48,718 nt of DNA from an uncultured Akkermansia sp. (GCA_949296365.1 CASFPZ010000015.1:1-48718), one strand, 5' to 3'. Shown: positions 1 to 9,519, counted from the first letter of the stretch. A program made the numbers and translations. The notes: generated by a model not told the origin, from the letters alone.

Positions 1-1
1 G

Positions 2-1444
2 TTGGGCAAAGTACGTCAGGCGAAAGAAATGTTATCTCGCAACACTGAACACAAACTTCTCCTGGCGAGTTCGCATGGTCCATGCCACGTCGTATTGAAC
101 CGGGGGGATTTTGAAAACTTGATTGACGATGATCTAGACAAGGCCTCCCGCGCAGTCAGTCGGCTAGTGAATGGGATTTGGGGACAATCGGAAAAGCCTG
201 AGTTTCTTTTGTTAGTTGGTGGGACGAGTCAAATACCGATAATCGAAGCTCGGATGAAACAAGCAAGCGGCTTAGTGTGCCACAAATGGCAGTGGAGCCG
301 CGAGGCGGTCAGCCTGGGCGCTGCTTTGCTGGCGTATGAAAATAGTAACCAATGGGCTAGGGTAGAGGTAGAAGAAAAATCTGATGAACCTGGACTGCAA
401 CGAAAACATGAAGATAGATCCCAATTGGCATGGGCGGATGTGAAGGCTCGCGACGAGGAAGGGAAAACAGCTCTGATGAAGGCTGCTGAATTGGGTGATA
501 TCGAGGCGATCAATAAACTCGTGGAACGTGGAGCCGATGTGAATTCGAGGACCAGTGATGGGTATACGGCATTGATGTTGGCAGCTTTGAAAGGTCAGGT
601 TGATTCGATAGAGACTTTGGTTCGTTGTGGAGCGGATGTAAATGCTAGGGATAATGAAGGGGCGACGGTATTGGCGATTGCAGCTTGGAATAGTCAGGTT
701 GATTCGATAGGGGCTTTGGTTCGTTGTGGAGCCGATGTGAATTCGAGGGCCAATAATGGTTTTACGGCATTGATGTTGGCAGCTTATGGAGGTCAGGTTA
801 ACTCGGTAGGGGCGTTGATTCATTGCGGAGCCGATGTAAACGTAGTAAGGGGAAGTGATGGTTTTACAGCGTTGATGATGGCAGCTTTGAAAGGTCATGT
901 GGATGCAATTGAAGCATTGGTCCGTAACGGAGCTAATGTGAATGCGAGGAATAATGATGGGTTGACGGCATTGATGTGTGCAGCTACTAGAGGTCATGTG
1001 GATGCAATTGGAGCATTGGTTCGTCATGGGGCGAATGTAAATGCGAGGTCTAATAAAGGGGCGACGGCATTGATGATTGCTCAAAATGAAGGACATTCAT
1101 CCATTGTATCTTTGCTGGAGCGCTATGGGGCGAGAAGCGAGAGCAGTTGTTTTATCACGACGGCCGTGTGCGAGCATACCGGCAAGCCGGACGATTGCGC
1201 AGAATTGACCGAGTTACGCAGATTTCGGGATCATTGGCTGGCGCGACAGGAAGGCGGGAAGGAATTGATCGACGAATATTATCGTATTGCTCCAATCATT
1301 GTCGAATGTCTCGATGGTTTGACGAATCCGGGCGAGGCGTATCGGGAGTTATTAGAGAGATACATTGAACCATGCGTGGCCTTGAGTAAGAAAGGACAAT
1401 GCGAAGAGTGCCTCGAGTTATACAAAAGTATGGCGTGGCCTTGA
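2..1444 (+). CDS. Hsp70-ankyrin-CFI-box fusion protein, 5' partial, C-terminus frameshifted
   Basis: The reading frame is open at the window edge, so the gene starts upstream. Residues 1-115 match the C-terminal end of an Hsp70/DnaK ATPase domain: LLLVGGTSQIP is the phosphate-2 loop and AVSLGAALLA is the closing helix. Residues about 140-380 hold seven ankyrin repeats of 33 residues (TALMLAA...GADVN pattern), which normally bind proteins. Residues about 383-480 begin with CFITTAVCEH and continue with LRRFRDHWL, the C-terminal CFI-box domain often found at the end of multidomain bacterial proteins. A perfect 59-bp duplication shifts the frame after ELYKSM and gives the false end AWP. Without it the protein would run to the TAA at 1528-1530 and end in RRYLDKV. 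Function is unknown; a stress- or client-binding scaffold is a guess. Confidence 0.8.
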   Translation: MGKVRQAKEMLSRNTEHKLLLASSHGPCHVVLNRGDFENLIDDDLDKASRAVSRLVNGIWGQSEKPEFLLLVGGTSQIPIIEARMKQASGLVCHKWQWSREAVSLGAALLAYENSNQWARVEVEEKSDEPGLQRKHEDRSQLAWADVKARDEEGKTALMKAAELGDIEAINKLVERGADVNSRTSDGYTALMLAALKGQVDSIETLVRCGADVNARDNEGATVLAIAAWNSQVDSIGALVRCGADVNSRANNGFTALMLAAYGGQVNSVGALIHCGADVNVVRGSDGFTALMMAALKGHVDAIEALVRNGANVNARNNDGLTALMCAATRGHVDAIGALVRHGANVNARSNKGATALMIAQNEGHSSIVSLLERYGARSESSCFITTAVCEHTGKPDDCAELTELRRFRDHWLARQEGGKELIDEYYRIAPIIVECLDGLTNPGEAYRELLERYIEPCVALSKKGQCEECLELYKSMAWP

Positions 1445-1492
1445 GTAAGAAAGGACAATGCGAAGAGTGCCTCGAGTTATACAAAAGTATGG
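1374..1492 (+). repeat. Perfect 59-bp tandem duplication inside the CFI-box coding sequence
   Basis: Bases 1374-1433 and 1433-1492 are identical over 60 positions at a period of 59. Because 59 is not a multiple of three, the extra copy changes the frame and ends the protein at 1444. Removing one copy restores a frame to the TAA at 1528-1530 that adds VETLSRRYLDKV. The lack of any difference between the copies suggests a recent or reversible event. Confidence 0.95.
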
Positions 1493-1530
1493 TAGAAACA
1501 TTGAGCCGCCGCTACCTCGACAAGGTTTAA

Positions 1531-1880
1531 TGAGAACAGTGGCTGGGAGATGCGTTTGCCCTGGAGCTTGGTTGAGAAGGGTGACAAGTGGTTGGGCTGT
1601 GGTATATGAATTGTACGTTATGTCACACCCCGCTTAGTCTTCATTCGAGAGGAATGCGCATCAGGGTGGGGACGTGTTTTTTTAGAGTTTATGGAGTATG
1701 AATCCTGTTTTAGCTGTTTTTACCGGACACTAATGGCGCCCAATAAAAGCCCTTTCTGTGGGAAACGCCATAGAGAAAGACTTGAAAACAAGAGTAATGG
1801 AATAGATAGTTTTTATACTCCAGAGGCGCACCTATTGAGGGTGGCCTCTGAAGATCTGTTTTTGATACACAGGCAAACAG
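1531..1880. other. Gene-free stretch with one hairpin
   Basis: No convincing gene was found between the restored end of the Hsp70-ankyrin gene and the convergent Gfo/Idh gene. A strong inverted repeat lies at 1821-1850 (CAGAGGC...GCCTCTG with inner CACC/GGTG). It could act as a terminator for either convergent gene, although neither side has a good T run right after the stem. An 81-codon open frame at 1691-1936 has no recognisable family and overlaps the neighbouring gene. Confidence 0.5.
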
Positions 1881-3203
1881 TTAACACGAGATCGTGCCGT
1901 TGCGAACCATTTGCTCGAATTCTGAGAGCTGAATGACTTGGCCGGTTAATCGGGCCTGTTCCATAGCAAATGCCATGACGTGAGAATGGACGGACTGGAC
2001 GATTGAGGTTTTCATGTCCGCTGGGTTGGGAACATTGACCATTGAGTCATAGAGTTCTCGCACCAACCCTTCGTCTCCTCCGCCGTGACCGGCATATCCG
2101 GCTCCTTCCTGTTCGAGCGGAATGACGCGGAGAGACCCCCCAAAATGATCTTGGATGGTGATTTCTCCTGGTCCGTGTTCTTTATAAAATACTCCTGCTC
2201 GCAGTTTGGCCTTGGTCCCGTAAATCTCAATGTGGCGACCTTGCTCGAATGCTGTCATAGTGAAGGTTCCGGTGAGGCCTCCTTCAAAACGCATGATGCC
2301 GACTTGATGGTCTGGCTGATTATTGTCGCATTGAAATTGGTCGCGCCCCCAGGGGCTGACTCGCAGCCACTCGTAAATTTCTTCGGGGGTGGCTTCGTCT
2401 GCACGGTCGTAAACCATGCGGAGCCAACGTTTGGCGTCGGCTTCTGTTGCGTATTTGCGGGCGTCCCATGGGTCTTCGCCAATAGGTGTAGTCCAGTCAA
2501 CACAGCGTTCTGGCCGTGGAGCTGTGAGAGATTTTTTACAGAAGAACGACAATTCTCCAAAGCTGGCGATGGATTCGCATTGGCGCCCAAAGAGCCAGTA
2601 GAGAATATCCATGTCGTGGCAACATTTGGCTACGATCATAGGGGTCGAGGTGTTGCTATTGCGCCAGTGGCCCCGGGTGAACGAATGTGCAAAGTGCCAA
2701 GCTCCAACGCCTTCGATGGCATTGAATGTCATGATGTCGCCGAGCTCGCCAGAATTCACGATGTTGCGGATAGTTGTGTAGAATGGCGTATAACGCAGGA
2801 CGTGACACACCATGACTCTTCTGTTGAGTCGAACGGCTTGGTCGCGTAGTTCTAGGGCCTCCCTGAGCGTCTGGGCGATAGGTTTTTCCAGAAGCACATC
2901 GTAGCCTAAATCAAGCGCTCGGCGGCAGGGTTCGTAGTGGTAGTCGTCTTGGGTGCCGATGATGGCAAGATCGGCTAATTGAGGTTCCTTGAGCAGACTG
3001 TCGGCACAATCAAACAAACGAACATTGGCTCGTTCTTCTTCCGGAGCAAAATTGCGTACGGTTTCTGCTCGACTGGTGATGGGATCTGCTGCGGCTGCTA
3101 TGCGATAGAGTTCTGGCCTTTCCATGGCCAATTTGGTGTACGTCCTTGTCCGGGAACCACACCCAATGCCTGCCAGGGATAAACGATGCCGAGGATTTGT
3201 CAT
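1881..3203 (-). CDS. Gfo/Idh/MocA-family oxidoreductase
   Basis: A 440-residue NAD(P)-dependent sugar or cyclitol dehydrogenase-like protein. Residues about 8-125 form the Rossmann domain: a glycine-rich GIGCGSRTRTY loop, then IIGTQDDYHYE, then the family EKPIAQT motif. KCCHDMDILYWLFG near residues 190-205 is the HD-containing substrate-site motif of the C-terminal alpha/beta domain. It has no clear signal peptide, so it is probably cytoplasmic. In glycan-degrading bacteria this family includes sugar oxidoreductases and NAD-dependent glycosidases (GH109); nothing seen here settles which. The ATG at 3203 is the only start that keeps the full Rossmann strand. It lies 24 bp downstream of the M3 peptidase gene and may be co-transcribed with it. 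Confidence 0.85.
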   Translation of the reverse strand: MTNPRHRLSLAGIGCGSRTRTYTKLAMERPELYRIAAAADPITSRAETVRNFAPEEERANVRLFDCADSLLKEPQLADLAIIGTQDDYHYEPCRRALDLGYDVLLEKPIAQTLREALELRDQAVRLNRRVMVCHVLRYTPFYTTIRNIVNSGELGDIMTFNAIEGVGAWHFAHSFTRGHWRNSNTSTPMIVAKCCHDMDILYWLFGRQCESIASFGELSFFCKKSLTAPRPERCVDWTTPIGEDPWDARKYATEADAKRWLRMVYDRADEATPEEIYEWLRVSPWGRDQFQCDNNQPDHQVGIMRFEGGLTGTFTMTAFEQGRHIEIYGTKAKLRAGVFYKEHGPGEITIQDHFGGSLRVIPLEQEGAGYAGHGGGDEGLVRELYDSMVNVPNPADMKTSIVQSVHSHVMAFAMEQARLTGQVIQLSEFEQMVRNGTISC

Positions 3204-3227
3204 AATACAAAGAAATTGGAATGTTGA

Positions 3228-6200
3228 TTAGTCTTGATGAATTCCCGATTTGATCAAAAGCGCTTTTGCATCTGGATCTCGTCCCATGAAGTTACGGTAC
3301 AGGACATCGGCTGGTTGACTGTTGCCGCGAGAGAGGATGGTGTCTCGAAAACTGCGTCCTGTCTTTTCATTGAGAATGCCTTCCTTGAGAAAACGAGTGA
3401 AAGCATCGGCAGCCAAAACTTCAGCCCATTTGTAAGAATAGTATCCAGCCGCATATCCGGTGGGATCCGAAAAGAGGTGCGTTAACCGTCGGGCCACGGA
3501 CGTGCCTTGGCACGACATCGGGACTCGGTAATCGTGCAGGATTTCTTGATCAACTTCTTCAATGCTGCGCCCGAGATATTTTTCGGGATGAATATGGAGC
3601 TCTAAATCGAGTTTGCCAAAAGTCAACTGTCTCATGAAGTCCGTGGCGCTCATATAGTTGCGGGCGGCCTTCATCTTGTTGAACAAGTCGTCTGGAATGG
3701 GGTCGCCTGTTTTGTAATGAAAAGCGTATTTGTTAACGGATTCTCGTTCCCAACACCAGTTTTCGTTGATCTGAGAGGGGAGTTCCACAAAATCCCAGGC
3801 AACATTTGTGCCTGCTAGTGACTTGACTTCTGTATTGCTAAGTAATTGATGGAGCAGGTGGCCAAATTCATGGAAAATGGTCTCGACTTCCAAATGAGAT
3901 AATAGAGCGGGCTTGTCGCCAATGGGCTTGGTCATATTCCCACAGACTAAGCCTAAATGGGGAACTCGTGGCCGACCATTCATAGGGGGTAATCCTACGC
4001 TGAGACAATTCATCCAGGCGCCACCGCGTTTAGAAGGACGCGGATGCCAGTCGGCGTAAAAAGATCCTAGGTGTTCGCCTGTCGCTGCGTCTGTGATGTC
4101 GTAAAAAAGAACGTCCGGATGCCAGACCTCGACACTGTCGATTTCTTCTGCTGTCCTCTGCCGTCCATTGGCTAGGTAGACTGTCGGTCGTTGAGTCACG
4201 TTGAACCCGTACAGGTGCGAATAAATGGCAAACATTCCCTGCATGACTTTGTCGACCGAGTAATACGGGCGCAGGTCTTCTTCGTTAAATTGGAAGAGTT
4301 CTTGTCGGCGTTTTTCTGCCCAAAAACTGGTTTCCCAGGGATGAAGTTGATCGCCTTTTTGTCCGGTTTTAGCATTGCGGTATTCTAGAAGGCTCTTCAT
4401 GTCCTCGAGATACCCCTGCTGGACTTTGTCGTGCAGGTCGTTGATGAAATGGAGGGCGTTGTCTCCCGTTTTGGCCATGCGTCTGGCTGTCGTATAATCT
4501 GCAAATGTTTTGTAACCAAGGAGCTGGGCTTTTTCATGGCGCAGCTTGATGATTTGATCGATGAGACCTTCATTGTCGTATTGACCTGTCCCAATCGTAG
4601 ACATGCCTTCCCAGACTGTTCGTCGTAACTTGTCTGATTCGGCAAATTTCATGACGGGGCCGTACGAAGTGTATTGTTGGGTAAAGCGCCAGACGGGATG
4701 CTCGTCTGTGCCATGCCCTTTGGCTTTTGCATCGAGGCGGGCGGCTTCTTTGATGGACTCAGGTAATCCCGCTAGTTCTTGTGGATCGTCTTCAAAGTAT
4801 TCCCATTGGTTGGTCGAATCGAGCACGTTCTCCGCAAATTTCTTTGTTAACGCTGTCAATTGGGCTTCGATTTCTGCAAAACGTTTTTTGTCAGAATCCG
4901 AAAGATCGGCGCCACTTTCGCGGAAATCAGCTAGAGTTTCCTCGATAAAACGAACTTGGTCGGGTGAAAGATCTTTAACCCAAGGACGTTGAGAGGCTTC
5001 TTTTAAGACATGCCAGAGAGCTGGTTGTAGTGAGATCGAGGCCAGAAAGCGAGACACGTCCGGAAGCGTTTCTGCAATAGCGGCTCGTTGGGCCGGATTG
5101 TCCATGACGGAATCCAGGTGCATGAGGCGTCCCCAACCGGTTTGCAGGCTTTCCGTTGCATGTTCCAGTGCTCCGAATGTAGATTCGTAGGAAAGCTGGT
5201 CAAGTGGTTGATTGGCAATGGCATCTAATTGTCGCTGGGCCTCCCTCATGGCAAATTCCATATCCGGTTTGATGTGGTCGGGTGTCAATTGTGACCAAGG
5301 TACGAGAAAGGAAGGATCGAGGAAAGGATGTGATTCTTCTTGCATAGGCGTTTGTTGTGTTGATTGGGTAGAAGGTTGTGTGTTGGGCGGCGCAACAAGA
5401 GCCATGCTGGTCGTGGTCAGGTGTTTGTTGGCTATGTCGAGTTGCTGGTTGAGATGTCTATGCCCAGGAAAACGTTCGAGCCCTTGTTGACAGGATTGCC
5501 GACAATGTTGCCAGTCGTTTTGGCGAGCTTGCAGGCGGGCTAGTTTCCATTCAACTGGATAGGGTAGAATGGGGGGCATGAGCATGGACGAAAACTGTTG
5601 GCGTGAACGTGCATCGTCGAGCCAGATACCAGCAGAGTCTGGATGCATTTCTGAACGGAGTTCCAAAAGCATGCGAGAGGCAAGTTCTCTACTGCGCTGC
5701 CAATGTGATAAGGCGCCTTCAACCTCGGCTGTTGGGCGTTCTTCTTCGAGTAACTTGAGTTGTTCTTCGAGTTTGTCAAGTGCCTTAACCATGGATTTGT
5801 AATCGTTCCGGACAATGGCCTTTCTGCCTTGCAGTGCCTGAAAACAAATTGTTTGGAGGCAATTGCTTAACGAGTCGGAGGCTGATTGGCTGTCGCGGTG
5901 GGAACGGAATAAACGATACTCTTGCCAGGGGTATTGGGCGAAAGTGAGTCTCATTGGCAGAGACCGAATCTCCCATAATTGCATTTGCGTGCCACTGGCG
6001 GTTAACCGGTTCGGATCTATCGGTTGTTGGGCCAAATCTCGAGCTTCTTGAATAGCCTCTTGCTCATTGCCTGCACAGAATTGTGATACGACTTGATAGG
6101 AACGGGATTTCCAATACCCTTCGTTGTCAGCGGGTGAGAGTTGTGCTTGTTGTTGCCATTGCTCATATCCTCGGATGGCCTTGGCAAACGATTGCTCTGC

Positions 6201-7007
6201 TTGGGTGTATTGGCCGAGGCGGAATTGAAAATGGCCTGCCATGTGCAGAGTAGGGGGATAATGGGGCATGAGCGCCAGTGTCTGAGAGACGGTATCCTCC
6301 AAAGTGGCTGGGAGTTTGGGGGCTGTTTCCTGAAGAAATGCTTGGATGAACCTCGCTGCGGGAACGTCGGGATGGGCATTGAGGTAGGAAGTTAAAAGGC
6401 TTTCTGCTTGTTGCTGCCCGGGTTTGGGGGCGCCATCTGCCTGAAAACCATCGTGTAACATGAGCACGGCAAATAACGGAGCCCAGGGGTCACGTTTCCA
6501 ACGCTTGGAGATGTCGATGAATCTCTGTGCCGCTTGCGGTGCCCCTTCTCTCAACAAGGTCATCAAAGCCTCTGCGTAAGCTAATTCCCGGGCTGGCAGT
6601 TCTTGCGTTTCCAGTTGGAGCTCGAGGTGCTGCATCGCTTCCTTGATGGCAGCGTCACTTTCTTGAAAATGCTCCAAAGAAGACATAACGATCCCCCAAT
6701 GCGCCATCAAACAAGTGGGATCTAATCGTAGCGCCTGGGTAAATTCATGGCGAGCCGCGTCATCCCAAAAAGTCAATAAACACGAGATCCCCTGGATGAC
6801 GTGTTCCTGGGCTTCGGTCGATGAAGTGGCGACAATCATAGACAACCCCTGAGTAGGGTAGCTAACTGGTTGGCCTGATTGGGGTAGGACTGGCTGCTGT
6901 GCTGTCGGTTGTGTTGTTGACTGAAGAACGGTTGTTTCCGCGCTGTGGGCTACGGTGGTCAACAAAACCGCTATGGGAATGAGGGCGATGAACGATTTTT
7001 TCTTCAT
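3228..7007 (-). CDS. Exported TPR-M3 family metallopeptidase (oligopeptidase A/Dcp type)
   Basis: The 1259-residue protein starts with a clear signal peptide (KKK, hydrophobic core, cleavage near AHSAET). Residues about 60-540 are helical and TPR-like, with stretches such as MAHWGIVMSSLEHF and GHFQFRLGQYTQAEQSFAKA. Residues about 570-1255 are a full M3 zinc oligopeptidase domain with the HEFGHLLH catalytic motif near residue 1046. It ends in the M3 region FMGRDPDAKALLIKSGI. M3 enzymes cleave short peptides and are usually about 680 residues and cytosolic, so the TPR domain and export signal are unusual. It should act in the periplasm on peptides. It lies 17 bp after argS and upstream of the Gfo/Idh gene on the same strand. 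Confidence 0.92.
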   Translation of the reverse strand: MKKKSFIALIPIAVLLTTVAHSAETTVLQSTTQPTAQQPVLPQSGQPVSYPTQGLSMIVATSSTEAQEHVIQGISCLLTFWDDAARHEFTQALRLDPTCLMAHWGIVMSSLEHFQESDAAIKEAMQHLELQLETQELPARELAYAEALMTLLREGAPQAAQRFIDISKRWKRDPWAPLFAVLMLHDGFQADGAPKPGQQQAESLLTSYLNAHPDVPAARFIQAFLQETAPKLPATLEDTVSQTLALMPHYPPTLHMAGHFQFRLGQYTQAEQSFAKAIRGYEQWQQQAQLSPADNEGYWKSRSYQVVSQFCAGNEQEAIQEARDLAQQPIDPNRLTASGTQMQLWEIRSLPMRLTFAQYPWQEYRLFRSHRDSQSASDSLSNCLQTICFQALQGRKAIVRNDYKSMVKALDKLEEQLKLLEEERPTAEVEGALSHWQRSRELASRMLLELRSEMHPDSAGIWLDDARSRQQFSSMLMPPILPYPVEWKLARLQARQNDWQHCRQSCQQGLERFPGHRHLNQQLDIANKHLTTTSMALVAPPNTQPSTQSTQQTPMQEESHPFLDPSFLVPWSQLTPDHIKPDMEFAMREAQRQLDAIANQPLDQLSYESTFGALEHATESLQTGWGRLMHLDSVMDNPAQRAAIAETLPDVSRFLASISLQPALWHVLKEASQRPWVKDLSPDQVRFIEETLADFRESGADLSDSDKKRFAEIEAQLTALTKKFAENVLDSTNQWEYFEDDPQELAGLPESIKEAARLDAKAKGHGTDEHPVWRFTQQYTSYGPVMKFAESDKLRRTVWEGMSTIGTGQYDNEGLIDQIIKLRHEKAQLLGYKTFADYTTARRMAKTGDNALHFINDLHDKVQQGYLEDMKSLLEYRNAKTGQKGDQLHPWETSFWAEKRRQELFQFNEEDLRPYYSVDKVMQGMFAIYSHLYGFNVTQRPTVYLANGRQRTAEEIDSVEVWHPDVLFYDITDAATGEHLGSFYADWHPRPSKRGGAWMNCLSVGLPPMNGRPRVPHLGLVCGNMTKPIGDKPALLSHLEVETIFHEFGHLLHQLLSNTEVKSLAGTNVAWDFVELPSQINENWCWERESVNKYAFHYKTGDPIPDDLFNKMKAARNYMSATDFMRQLTFGKLDLELHIHPEKYLGRSIEEVDQEILHDYRVPMSCQGTSVARRLTHLFSDPTGYAAGYYSYKWAEVLAADAFTRFLKEGILNEKTGRSFRDTILSRGNSQPADVLYRNFMGRDPDAKALLIKSGIHQD

Positions 7008-7024
7008 TGCTGCCTAGGGGGATA

Positions 7025-8785
7025 TTACATGCGATCGGGTATCTGAATGCCTAATAACCCTAATCCGTGACGCAATACATCTAATGTCAATTGACACAAT
7101 GCTAAACGTGAGGATCGTACGTTGGCTTCGGATTTGAGTACTGGGCAAGATTCGTAGAATGAATGAAAAGCCTTGGCTAGGTCGTACAAGTAACCTGCTA
7201 AGATGTTGGGCTTGCAGTCGTCTAACACCATGGGCACAATTTCTGCATAACGGCTGAGCATGTGCGCTAGGTGAATCTCTGCCGGAACTTCTAAAACAAT
7301 ATTGGCGTTACCTCGGGACCTGTTATCTCCCAATTTGCGGAAAATCGACTGAATCCTCACACAGGAATTTTGCAGGTATGGCGCTGTGTCGCCTTGTAGG
7401 GAGAGCATCTTGTCCCAGTTGAAAATATAATCGCTGATGCGGTTCTGTGACAATTCCGCAAACTTAACGGCCCCAATGCCAACAATTTCCGAAACCCGAT
7501 CTTTCTCGTCAGCCGACATATCGGGGCTTTTCTCGTCAATCGTTTTTTTAGCACGTTCAACGGCTTCGTTTAACACATCTTCTAGAGAGATTAATTCTCC
7601 TGAACGCGTTTTGAATGGCTTGCGATCGTCCCCTAGAATGGAACCGAATGCTATGTGCCGAAAATCGCCTGTGATACCACGCCGCCGCTGAATGTCAAAA
7701 ATCTGCCGGAAATGGAGTTCCTGAGGGGCGCCAACAACATACCAGATGGAATCTGCATGCCAGGTTTTGATCCGATAATCCAACGTTGCCAAATCTGTCG
7801 TAGCATAGAGAAATCCTCCGTCGGCTTTACGTATGATGCAGGGATTGGGTTTCCAGGCGTCTTTGTCTCGAACTAAAAAGGGACTGGATGCCGATGGCTC
7901 GCGCCCTTCTTCCTCAAAAACGCAGACGGCTCCATCACTTTCCTGAGCAATGCCCGATTCTAGCAATGAATTAACCAATGGTCCTAGAGCATCATTGTAA
8001 AAACTCTCTCCCAACCAGTAGTCAAAACGGATGTCAAGGCGATCGTAGATTTTCTGAAGACCAGATTTGGAAACTTCAACACAGCGTTTCCAAATCTGAA
8101 GGTTTTCATCATCGCCGCTTTGCAACTTGACCAATTCTGCTTTACATGTTTCTCGGAGCTCGGGCTGCTCGTTACACTTGGCGTTAACTACTTGGTAAAT
8201 TCGAAGTAATTCGGCAATAGGATTGGTGTTTAATGCTTCCTGGTTAAGCAAGTTTTTCCACCCCCACAAAATCATCCCAAATTGAGTTCCCCAATCGCCT
8301 ATGTGATTGTCGGTGATGACTGTGTGTCCCAAAAATCGAGCAATGCGCGATAAGGCATCACCGATGATGGTGGACCGAATGTGCCCTACGTGCATGGGCT
8401 TGGCTACGTTGGGCGCAGAAAAATCAATTACAATTGTCTTGGCCTCTGAGACTTTGGGTACGCTTAGCCGTTCGTCGGCCAACATCTCCATGAGGCGTTG
8501 AGCATAAAATTCAGGACTAATCTTGAAGTTGATAAATCCAGGCCCTGCAATGCTGGCTTCTGCCATACCTTCTGTTTTTAGAGCTGCAACAACTTGTTGG
8601 GCTAAATCCCGGGGCTTTTCTCCTACTCGCTTCGCTAACACCATGGCTGCATTGCTTTGATAATCTCCAAATCGCAAATCAGCCGCAACTTGCACTGCGG
8701 GCTTGAACCCTTCTGGTAGGCGATCTCCTAGAACGGTGGTAAGACTTTCTAACAGCTTCTTCCCTAATGTAGATGGTATGTTCAT
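7025..8785 (-). CDS. argS: Arginine-tRNA ligase
   Basis: A class I aminoacyl-tRNA synthetase that charges tRNA-Arg. The order is: N-terminal Arg-specific domain containing FGDYQSNAA, signature HVGH (the HIGH motif) within APNVAKPMHVGHIRST, then TDNHIGDWGTQFG, an FKTRSG segment in the KMSKS region, and a DALR anticodon-binding end finishing GIQIPDRM. The frame is open to an ATG at 8869, but the ATG at 8785 is chosen because MNIPSTLGKKLLESL aligns with the usual ArgS N-terminus. The 28 extra residues upstream look unrelated to the family. The TPR-M3 peptidase follows after 17 bp on the same strand. Confidence 0.95.
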   Translation of the reverse strand: MNIPSTLGKKLLESLTTVLGDRLPEGFKPAVQVAADLRFGDYQSNAAMVLAKRVGEKPRDLAQQVVAALKTEGMAEASIAGPGFINFKISPEFYAQRLMEMLADERLSVPKVSEAKTIVIDFSAPNVAKPMHVGHIRSTIIGDALSRIARFLGHTVITDNHIGDWGTQFGMILWGWKNLLNQEALNTNPIAELLRIYQVVNAKCNEQPELRETCKAELVKLQSGDDENLQIWKRCVEVSKSGLQKIYDRLDIRFDYWLGESFYNDALGPLVNSLLESGIAQESDGAVCVFEEEGREPSASSPFLVRDKDAWKPNPCIIRKADGGFLYATTDLATLDYRIKTWHADSIWYVVGAPQELHFRQIFDIQRRRGITGDFRHIAFGSILGDDRKPFKTRSGELISLEDVLNEAVERAKKTIDEKSPDMSADEKDRVSEIVGIGAVKFAELSQNRISDYIFNWDKMLSLQGDTAPYLQNSCVRIQSIFRKLGDNRSRGNANIVLEVPAEIHLAHMLSRYAEIVPMVLDDCKPNILAGYLYDLAKAFHSFYESCPVLKSEANVRSSRLALCQLTLDVLRHGLGLLGIQIPDRM

Positions 8786-8887
8786 TTCTTGGTTCATATC
8801 TGACCATGAACCCTTGAATGTGTCAAAGTCCCAAGTCATGTAAGACACTTTTTGAATCCCTTTGCGCAAATTATTTTCCTATTTGTC

Positions 8888-8917
8888 TTGACATGGTTGG
8901 CCTTTTTAAGGTATACA
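8888..8917 (+). promoter_or_regulatory. Promoter of tRNA-Leu
   Basis: TTGACA at 8888-8893, an 18-bp spacer and TATACA at 8912-8917. The tRNA begins 18 bp downstream. This is a near-consensus sigma70 promoter. Confidence 0.7.
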
Positions 8918-8935
8918 TTTCCTGCACCCCATCGT

Positions 8936-9018
8936 GCCGGCTTGGCGGAATGGTAGACGCGCTCGACTCAAAATCGAGTTCCAAAAGAGTGTGGGTTCGA
9001 GTCCCACAGCCGGTACCA
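8936..9018 (+). tRNA. tRNA-Leu (anticodon CAA)
   Basis: The acceptor stem is GCCGGCT/AGCCGGT, the anticodon loop CTCAAAA is flanked by CTCGA/TCGAG, the variable arm is long (class II), and the T arm is GTGGG-TTCGAGT-CCCAC. The CCA end is encoded. It reads UUG codons. Confidence 0.97.
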
Positions 9019-9519
9019 TTTTTATAGCATTGTGCCGTTTGTCGCAGTTTGGAGCTTCTTGTTTTTGCTTTCAAATTCATTTTTCCCATCGGCTTCTAGG
9101 TGTAGTTTTGCTTAGTCTTTTGCTTGTTTCTCGAAAAAGTGGAACATTTTTTGTTGCGCATGAATCTCAAACCTGATCGTTGCACCCGATTCAAAGAAGT
9201 TTTACGCACCTCTGAAACTCTGTTATAACACCATGCGCAGCGGGTTAACGGGGAACCCCCCCCTCAAAATTGGTGCCTTGAGATTCTCAATGCCTGGCTC
9301 GCATGCCTGACCAAACATTTCCCATTATTTATGGGATAGTGGGCATTCGAAAAGCCAAAAACTCATTGAAATCTTAAAATAAAGTCTTGCTATATGAGAG
9401 TCTTTTTCAGAAAACCTGAATACTTCTCTAACGGCTTGTTGTCCTCCAATCCCTTCTTGAAATCACTTTCCCAGGATAAAAAGCTCTTGCTACTGCTTTA
9501 AGGAAAATTACAAAAAAAA
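9019..9519. other. Gene-free stretch between two tRNA genes
   Basis: About 500 bp with no recognisable gene on either strand. The only notable point is a GGGGAA-C(8) run near 9250-9263. No transposase trace or tRNA fragment that could mark an attachment site was seen. Confidence 0.5.

Noticed and set aside
272..1096. Long open frame on the strand opposite the ankyrin repeats
   Set aside because: It mirrors the repeat coding sequence and has no independent family or start signal.
477..1130. Regular repeats of about 99 bp that might suggest a repeat array
   Set aside because: The period equals 33 codons and the translation is ankyrin repeats; there are no spacers, so it is not CRISPR.
1691..1936. 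81-codon frame with several cysteines
   Set aside because: No family resemblance, and it runs into the end of the convergent Gfo/Idh gene.
2085..2849. 254-codon plus-strand frame
   Set aside because: It lies fully inside the Gfo/Idh gene on the other strand and resembles no protein.
9180..9265. Short similarity to the IS4 relic (TCTGTTATAACACCATGCGC versus the 16.6 kb region)
   Set aside because: The match is too short and its surroundings do not translate into transposase sequence.
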